Part shown: in pieces, positions 5,205 through 10,239 of the stretch
How positions within the stretch are numbered: position 1 is the stretch's first letter
Layout of the letters: each line of letters opens with the position of its first letter
The notes under the pieces: model-generated
Told to the model about the DNA's origin: nothing
The model's database searches: none
What the model saw: the letters and a program-made list of their open reading frames with translations, nothing else
Assembly (NCBI GenBank): GCA_020049615.1
Contig: JAIFKN010000295.1
Location: 1-10,239 of the forward strand
Length of the DNA stretch: 10,239 nucleotides
Reading direction: 5' to 3'
DNA from: a bacterium
GTDB lineage: Bacteria > Planctomycetota > UBA11346
Translations under genes and position numbers: made by a program

Positions 5205-5218
5205 GCAGCGGTCCAGAG
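5183..5218. promoter_or_regulatory. Inverted repeat overlapping the promoter candidate (operator-like)
   Basis: GGACCGC (5186-5192) is the exact reverse complement of GCGGTCC (5208-5214), centred on base 5200. Outer CTC (5183-5185) and GAG (5216-5218) extend it with one unpaired base. The 15-base centre contains the -10-like CATATT. A bound dimer would block the promoter. The gene immediately downstream encodes a helix-turn-helix protein, so autoregulation is the simple model. Confidence 0.5.
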
Positions 5219-5271
5219 CGACCGACGGCGACTCTTGCCGACATCGATCCTGGCCGCCGGAGAGACCGCCC

Positions 5272-5481
5272 GTGAAGCCAGAACACTGGTCTACCATCTC
5301 GGAAATCGCTGCCCATCTGCAAGTTGCAGAGGACACCGTCCTCCGTTGGATTCAGCGCAAGGCGTTCCCCGCCCACCGCGCCGGCCGGGTGTGGCGGTTC
5401 AAGATCAGCGAAGTGGATGAGTGGATGCGCAACGGCAGCGGTGCACCCAGCCAGCGGTCGCCGGGAGCCAAGCCGTCATGA
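5272..5481 (+). CDS. Excisionase/MerR-type helix-turn-helix DNA-binding protein
   Basis: This 69-residue protein has the layout of the small excisionase-family HTH_17 fold: STISEIAAHLQVAEDTVLRWIQRK (residues 7-30) is the helix-turn-helix, followed by the wing PAHRAGRVWRFKISEVDEWM. Such proteins bind DNA as dimers, as transcription regulators or directionality factors. I chose the GTG at 5272 because GGAGAG lies seven bases upstream and the domain begins directly after it. The frame is open to an ATG at 5128, but that would overlap the preceding gene and cover the promoter and inverted repeat with unrelated sequence. The stop overlaps the pglW start in ATGA, so both are translated together. 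It most likely regulates the pglW-pglX operon; acting as excisionase for the recombinase at 1274 is a less likely alternative because of distance and operon. Confidence 0.85.
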   Translation: MKPEHWSTISEIAAHLQVAEDTVLRWIQRKAFPAHRAGRVWRFKISEVDEWMRNGSGAPSQRSPGAKPS

Positions 5482-8400
5482 CCCTGTCTGCCGCCCGTTG
5501 GACCGAGGTTACCCCCAGCCAGTACCGCTGGGAGCAGGAAGCCCTGCAGTGGCTCCGTGACAACCTGCCCGATGAAGATGGGTGGCACGTCTGGACCAAC
5601 TGCGAGTTCCTGACCAGTAGTGGCGCCATCTATGAGATCGACGCCCTCATCCTCTCCCCGGTCGGCCTCTTCGTCGTCGAGATCAAAAGCCAGCCAGGGA
5701 AGCTTCGCAGCGAAGACGGGCTCTGGGTCTTCGACCATGAGGGACGCCGCCATACCATCGAGAACCCCGTCTTCCTGACCAATCGCAAGGCCAAGGCGTT
5801 GAAGGGCACCCTCCAGACGGCCGCCGGCAACCAGCACGAGAGCATCCCCTGGGTCGCGCCGCTGGTCCTGCTGGCCGGCACCGGCCTGGAGTTTGGGCTT
5901 CAGGAATCCGAGATCGCCCATGTCGTCCTCCCGGACCATAAGGCAGCGGTCACCAAGGGCCGGGTCACGGGTATCACGCATGCGCTGACCACGGGCCAGG
6001 TCCTTGGCGTCGATCATCGCCAGGTGTCCCCGGTCAACCGCCGGCAGCAGACGATCATCAGCCGAGCCATCGCCCAGGTGACCCGCTCCGTCACGGCCAG
6101 GACCAAGGTCGGCGACTACAACCTGACGAAGCTCCTGGGTGAGGGCATCGGCTATCAGGACTGGCTGGGCACCCATCAGACGCTCAAGAACACCAACCGC
6201 CGCATCCGCTGGTACCTGGTTCGCGACCAGGCAGAGGCCGATGAACGGGCGCGCATCCAACGGGCTGCTGAACGCGAAGCGAACATCCTGCAGTGCATCA
6301 GGGATCCAGGCATTCTCGCCTTTCGGGAGCTGATCAGCACCGAGCGCGGCCCGGCCCTGACCTTCGACTACCAGCCTCAGGCGGTGCAGCTCGACCACTG
6401 GCTGGCCCAGCGCGAACAGCGCCTGGACGCCTGCTCGGCCTTCGAACTGCTGGAAAAGCTGACGCAAGCCGTGCGGCAGGCACACAACCACCACCTGGTC
6501 CATCGGGCGCTCTCACCGGCAGCAATCCTGGTCATGCCCGATCAGCAGAATCCGCAGAAGATCCCCGACGTCGCCCTCACCAACTGGGCGACGGCCCTGG
6601 CCCTGGCCGGCGACGCCAAGACCACCGGGACCCTGCATGTCGAAGACCTGCTCGACAGCCGGGCCGCCGCATACTGCGCTCCGGAAGCGCTGAAATCACC
6701 AGACCAAGCCGACGACCGGGCGGATGTATTCTCCCTGGGTTGCCTCGCGTGGCTGCTGTTCACCGGCAAGCCGCCGGCCGCCACGCACCTCGACATCGAT
6801 CGCCAGCTCGCCGCCCACGGCGCACTGAAGCTGACCGGTGCCATCGACGGGGTGCCACCTGGCCTCGACAAGCTCATCTGGAACGCCACCCGGGCCGACC
6901 TCATTCATCGATCCCACATCGACAACTTCGTCGACGACCTGGAAGAGGTCCTTGGCGGGGTCGTTGGTGATCGCCCCGAGCACCTCGCCGAGGACGCCCT
7001 GGCCGCCCACAAGGGCGAGCAGCTTCAGGATGAGACGACGCGTCAGGTCTTCACCATCGAAGCCCGGCTTGGCTCGGGTGCTTCGGCCATCGCCTACCGG
7101 GTCAAGGACCCCGACGGCAAGGTCTTCGTGCTCAAGGTCGCCCGTGCCCCCGAACACGACATCACGCTCCAGCACGAGTTCGACGCCCTCAAGAAGCTCC
7201 GCGACCGCCACATCGTCCTGGTCCACCGACTGTGCTCTATCGACGGCCATGTCTCCATCCTGATGGACGACGCCGGCGAATGCTTGGCCGCCCGCCTGCG
7301 CTCCGACGGCCCGGCGCAGTACGACATGCTGTGGCGGCTGGGTGAAGACCTGCTGCATGCCGTCGACTTCCTCGAGTCCGAGGGTGTCTCCCACCGCGAC
7401 ATCAAACCCGACAACATGGGCGTGGGCGAGGCCAAAGGCACCCGCAAACAGACCCTGGTGCTCTTCGACTTCTCGCTGACCGACACGGCGCCAACGAAGC
7501 TCCAGGTCGGAACACGCCAATACCTCGATCCGTTCCTGCCCGAACGGAAGATCCCCCGCTACGACACCCATGCCGAGCGCTACGCTGCCGCCCTCTCGTT
7601 GTACGAGATGGCGACTGCCCGCCTGCCAGCCTGGGGCGACGGCCTGACCGATCCACGCTACGACAAGGAAGCCGTCCTTCACCTCGCCACCGACCGCTTC
7701 CCCGCCAACATCCGGGAAGAGCTTGACGGCTTCTTCCGTCGGGCTTTGCATCGCAACCCCGAGGGCCGCTTCGACAACGCTCGCGACATGCTCCGTGCTT
7801 GGTCGAAGATCTTCGAGGACGCCGCCAAGACCGCGACCAGTCGGCACGGCACGGTCCTGGATGAAGACCAGATCACCCTCGACAGTCCCATCGTCGCCAT
7901 CGGCCTGTCGCCGTCCTCGGCCAACGTCCTTGACCGCCTGGATGTCACGACCGTCAACAAACTGCTGAAGCTGCGCCTCGGTGATCTGCGTGGCACCAAG
8001 GGCATCACCCACCAGACCAAGATCGAGATTCGCGACGCGAAGAAGAAGTGGGCGGACAAGTTCCCCGGCATCGAGGAGCAGGACCTCCCCAGCATGCCGG
8101 TCGGAGGCGTCACGCAGTTCTCCACCGTCGGCAACGGGCCGTTGGGCGAGTTCTCCATCGACTATTGCATCGAGAAGATCCACGAAGGCGAAGTCGATGA
8201 TAGCCGCGCCCAAGCCTACAAGCTGGCCCTGCTGGGTCTTGGTCCTGTCCCCGCAGATCCCAGCTTCCCGTGGCCGTCCCAGACCGCCGTGGCTCGCCAC
8301 TACCAGATCGCCGGGCCGACGGTCAACATCGCCTACGGCAAGATCTGCGGGCGCTGGAAGACCAAGTCCGGCACGATCAGGAGCATCCGGGATGCCATCT

Positions 8401-9713
8401 TCGACATCCTGACGTTTCAATCCGGCGTCATGACGGCCGTCGAGTTGGCCGACGCCCTGTTGGCCCAGCGTGGCTGCCGTGATCAGGACACGGCCACCCG
8501 TCGGAAGAAGTCCCTGGCCGTCCTCAAAGCAGCCCTGGATGTCGAAGCCGACTTCCAGGACCCCCGCTTCGTCCTCTATCGCGGCCATCACACGCCCATC
8601 ATCGCTCTGAACAACGAACTCGGCCAGTACGCCGACCGGCTGGGCGACATCGCCGACCAGTTGGTCGCCACCCTGCCTCCTGCCAGCCCGGCCAAGGCCA
8701 TCGAGCGTCTGCGGGTCATCCCTGCTCCTGGCGACCTCAGCCTCGACGACCGCCGGGCCCTGGCTCTGGCTGCCGCGGCCAGCGCCCAAGCCAGCCTCAG
8801 CCCCAATCGGCTTGAGTTGTATCCGAAGGGCATGGCAGCCATCGAAGCCCTCAAGCTCGCCAGTGGGGCTCTGGCCGGACTCGACGCCATCCCGGTTCGG
8901 GAAATCCACCAGCGTGTCCGCGACCGCTATCCCGACGCCGAGCTTCTTCCTGACCGGCCGGGGCTGGATCGTCTGGTCGAGAAGGCCGAACTCGGCCTAC
9001 TCTGGGACAGCAACCTCGCCCCCGACCCCACGTTCCCCGACACCAAGGGCGCCTACACCCGCCGCCGCTCGTCCAACCTGCCGACCGCGTCCGGCTTCAG
9101 TCTGCTCAGCTCCAGCCGCGGCCACGCCCCCCGGGCGACCCGCACCGAAGACCAGGACGAAGCTGAAGCCTGCGCCCAGCGTCTGGCATCCAGCCGCACG
9201 AGTCGTGGCTTCGCCGTGCTCCAGGTTGCCATCGACTGGACGATCCTGGCCGAGTCAGCTCTGCGCTCGTCCTTCCCGGACCTGTCGGTGGTGGATCTGG
9301 AAGCCGACCTCCTGGCCGCCCTCCGGGACAGCGCGGCGAAGATGAAGGTTCCCTGGACCACGGTGGTCACCGCTGATGCAGCCAAGCCCGGCACCACCGA
9401 CGCCCAGAACCTCCGTCGCCTGGTCAGGGACGCCCTCAAGCCGATGACGGCTCGCCTGCGTTCCAGCCCGTCTCCGCTGCTGCTGACCAACCCCGGCCTG
9501 CTGGCCCGCTACGATCAGATCGGCCTGCTCAGTGACCTGCGCGATGCAGCCGGCACGACCTCTGGTCCGCCAGGAGTCTGGGTGCTGGTGCCGACGGGCA
9601 GCTTCGGCAGCCATCCGACCATCGACGGCGTCGCCATCCCGATCATCGGTTCGCACCAGACCCTGGTCCTGCCCAGGGCATGGATCGCGCAACAGAAGCC
9701 GCAGGCAGCATGA
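5478..9713 (+). CDS. pglW: BREX type 2 serine/threonine kinase PglW
   Basis: At 1411 residues this matches the large kinases of Pgl/BREX type 2 systems. An N-terminal NERD nuclease-related domain (about 14-120) shows Asp55 and Glu68-x-Lys70 in a D..ExK arrangement. A kinase-like domain (about 213-480) keeps a Gly-rich strand and APE (401-403), but has HRA at 342-344 in place of HRD and TNW at 368-370 in place of DFG, so it is degenerate. A second kinase domain (about 526-790) is intact: GSGASA loop from 532, Lys553, HRDIKPDN at 639-646, and DFS at 664-666. Beyond it lie a helix-hairpin-helix segment like the polymerase alpha C-terminal domain (about 809-850), a winged-helix or sigma-4-like stretch near 930-960, and an unassigned C-terminus. 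The start at 5478 overlaps the HTH stop (ATGA) with GGGAG upstream. In Streptomyces Pgl, PglW is the kinase that acts with PglX, PglY and PglZ. The assignment is firm; the target of phosphorylation is unknown. Confidence 0.95.
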   Translation: MTLSAARWTEVTPSQYRWEQEALQWLRDNLPDEDGWHVWTNCEFLTSSGAIYEIDALILSPVGLFVVEIKSQPGKLRSEDGLWVFDHEGRRHTIENPVFLTNRKAKALKGTLQTAAGNQHESIPWVAPLVLLAGTGLEFGLQESEIAHVVLPDHKAAVTKGRVTGITHALTTGQVLGVDHRQVSPVNRRQQTIISRAIAQVTRSVTARTKVGDYNLTKLLGEGIGYQDWLGTHQTLKNTNRRIRWYLVRDQAEADERARIQRAAEREANILQCIRDPGILAFRELISTERGPALTFDYQPQAVQLDHWLAQREQRLDACSAFELLEKLTQAVRQAHNHHLVHRALSPAAILVMPDQQNPQKIPDVALTNWATALALAGDAKTTGTLHVEDLLDSRAAAYCAPEALKSPDQADDRADVFSLGCLAWLLFTGKPPAATHLDIDRQLAAHGALKLTGAIDGVPPGLDKLIWNATRADLIHRSHIDNFVDDLEEVLGGVVGDRPEHLAEDALAAHKGEQLQDETTRQVFTIEARLGSGASAIAYRVKDPDGKVFVLKVARAPEHDITLQHEFDALKKLRDRHIVLVHRLCSIDGHVSILMDDAGECLAARLRSDGPAQYDMLWRLGEDLLHAVDFLESEGVSHRDIKPDNMGVGEAKGTRKQTLVLFDFSLTDTAPTKLQVGTRQYLDPFLPERKIPRYDTHAERYAAALSLYEMATARLPAWGDGLTDPRYDKEAVLHLATDRFPANIREELDGFFRRALHRNPEGRFDNARDMLRAWSKIFEDAAKTATSRHGTVLDEDQITLDSPIVAIGLSPSSANVLDRLDVTTVNKLLKLRLGDLRGTKGITHQTKIEIRDAKKKWADKFPGIEEQDLPSMPVGGVTQFSTVGNGPLGEFSIDYCIEKIHEGEVDDSRAQAYKLALLGLGPVPADPSFPWPSQTAVARHYQIAGPTVNIAYGKICGRWKTKSGTIRSIRDAIFDILTFQSGVMTAVELADALLAQRGCRDQDTATRRKKSLAVLKAALDVEADFQDPRFVLYRGHHTPIIALNNELGQYADRLGDIADQLVATLPPASPAKAIERLRVIPAPGDLSLDDRRALALAAAASAQASLSPNRLELYPKGMAAIEALKLASGALAGLDAIPVREIHQRVRDRYPDAELLPDRPGLDRLVEKAELGLLWDSNLAPDPTFPDTKGAYTRRRSSNLPTASGFSLLSSSRGHAPRATRTEDQDEAEACAQRLASSRTSRGFAVLQVAIDWTILAESALRSSFPDLSVVDLEADLLAALRDSAAKMKVPWTTVVTADAAKPGTTDAQNLRRLVRDALKPMTARLRSSPSPLLLTNPGLLARYDQIGLLSDLRDAAGTTSGPPGVWVLVPTGSFGSHPTIDGVAIPIIGSHQTLVLPRAWIAQQKPQAA

Positions 9714-9748
9714 CCCTGCGCCGCTCCAAACTCATCCTGGATCCCTGA
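9710..9748 (+). CDS. 12-codon minicistron bridging pglW and pglX
   Basis: The ATG at 9710 overlaps the pglW stop (ATGA). The frame reads MTLRRSKLILDP and stops at 9746-9748, sharing its last base with the pglX ATG (TGATG). A weak AGG lies a few bases upstream. Being in phase at both junctions means ribosomes leaving pglW could translate it and deliver themselves to pglX, which has only a weak GGA of its own. It may be a coupling device with no function for the peptide. A chance frame in a 34-base spacer cannot be excluded. Confidence 0.35.
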   Translation: MTLRRSKLILDP

Positions 9749-10239
9749 TGTACCCTGCCACAGACCTCCTCAAAGACTGCCAACGCCTGGTCAAGGACTT
9801 GGAGCAGGACATCCGTGCCCGGGCCGAGGGTGATCCGGCGATTGCGGCGCAGTACGAGAAAGCCCTGGCCGACAAGGTCATCGGGATCACCAAGGGGGCG
9901 TGGCTGTCCGAGCAGGTGACCCAAGCGGCGGTGGCGTGGGTGCTGGCGACGGTGTTCGTGCGCTTTCTGGAGGATAACCGGCTGATCGACGAGGCGTGGA
10001 TCAGCGGGCCGGATGATGCCGATCGCGCCAAGTCCCGGTTGTGGGCAGCCACGCAGAACCGCGAAGCCTACATCAGCGAGCATCCCGATCATTCGGATGT
10101 GCAGTATCTGCTGTATGTCGTGCGTCAGGTTGGGCGTTTGCCGGCCTGTCGCGATCTCTTCGCCGAGGACCGCAATCCGCTGTTCCGGCTCAGTGTCTCG
10201 GCCGACGGGGCCAAGCGCATCCTCTCTTTCTGGCGCGAG
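9748..10239 (+). CDS. pglX: BREX type 2 adenine-specific DNA methyltransferase PglX, N-terminal part
   Basis: The first 164 residues are present and the frame is open at the right edge. The N-terminus matches the PglX pattern: DLLKDCQRLVKDLEQDIRAR helix, then WLSEQVTQAAVAWVLATVFVRFLEDNRLID, a segment ending in YISEHPDHSDVQYLLYVV, and NPLFRLSVSADGAKRILSFWR. PglX proteins are usually over 1000 residues, so the S-adenosylmethionine site and the NPPY-type catalytic motif lie beyond the window and cannot be checked here. In Pgl/BREX systems the enzyme methylates adenine in host DNA and is needed for phage resistance. The start has a GGA six bases upstream and overlaps the 12-codon frame that begins at the pglW stop; no other ATG, GTG or TTG lies just upstream in frame. 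Immediate succession to pglW confirms the system type. Confidence 0.92.
   Translation, partial: MYPATDLLKDCQRLVKDLEQDIRARAEGDPAIAAQYEKALADKVIGITKGAWLSEQVTQAAVAWVLATVFVRFLEDNRLIDEAWISGPDDADRAKSRLWAATQNREAYISEHPDHSDVQYLLYVVRQVGRLPACRDLFAEDRNPLFRLSVSADGAKRILSFWRE

Noticed and set aside
5352..6503. 383-codon minus-strand frame opposite the HTH gene and the start of pglW
   Set aside because: Same composition effect: it lies opposite the NERD domain and shows no recognisable product.
6696..8909. 737-codon open frame on the minus strand opposite pglW
   Set aside because: It is the antisense shadow of a GC-rich gene; no known domain appears and pglW on the other strand has clear domain motifs throughout.
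1..10239. CRISPR array, tRNA or rRNA genes
   Set aside because: No regularly spaced repeats and no cloverleaf or rRNA-like sequence were seen.

Overview
The window carries the front end of a type 2 BREX (Pgl-like) anti-phage system. It sits next to a tyrosine recombinase and a small regulator-like gene. The DNA right of about position 1020 is GC-rich with strongly GC-biased third codon positions. Together with Shine-Dalgarno-led, tightly packed genes this suggests a high-GC bacterium. A proteobacterium is my best guess from protein style, but nothing in the window fixes the taxon. The first kilobase is visibly AT-richer, so the defence cargo probably abuts DNA of different origin there.

Left part (1-1044): two minus-strand genes form a small operon. 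The first encodes an 89-residue Cro/CI-type helix-turn-helix protein. The second encodes an unrecognised protein that runs off the left edge. The 260-base divergent spacer holds a symmetric TAAC/GTTA palindrome that looks like an operator.

Recombinase block (1045-2275): a 79-residue protein with a very acidic tail overlaps the start of a 333-residue tyrosine recombinase that keeps all six catalytic-position residues. A long inverted repeat lies inside the recombinase gene near its start. Twelve bases of it recur just downstream of the gene.

Spacer (2276-2587): no gene, but an AT-rich patch with imperfect direct repeats, a weak promoter candidate and a leader with inverted repeats.

Accessory operon (2588-5134): five closely spaced or overlapping genes encode a small basic protein, a coiled-coil protein with an internal J-domain-like HPD segment, a stand-alone HIRAN protein, a 59-residue single-span membrane protein, and an unrecognised protein with an acidic linker.

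BREX core (5135-10239): a spacer with a promoter-like element and an inverted repeat precedes an excisionase-type helix-turn-helix gene. That gene overlaps pglW by four bases. PglW has an N-terminal NERD domain, a degenerate kinase-like domain, a kinase domain with intact key residues, and helical DNA-binding-like segments. A 12-codon minicistron links the pglW stop to the pglX start. pglX (the methyltransferase) is cut by the right edge; pglY, pglZ and other type 2 genes would be expected beyond it.

A reasonable model, partly inferred, is that the helix-turn-helix protein controls its own promoter and pglWX. The upstream operon would supply accessory factors (a chaperone-like J protein, a DNA-end-binding HIRAN protein, a membrane anchor), and the recombinase would reflect past or present mobility of the island.
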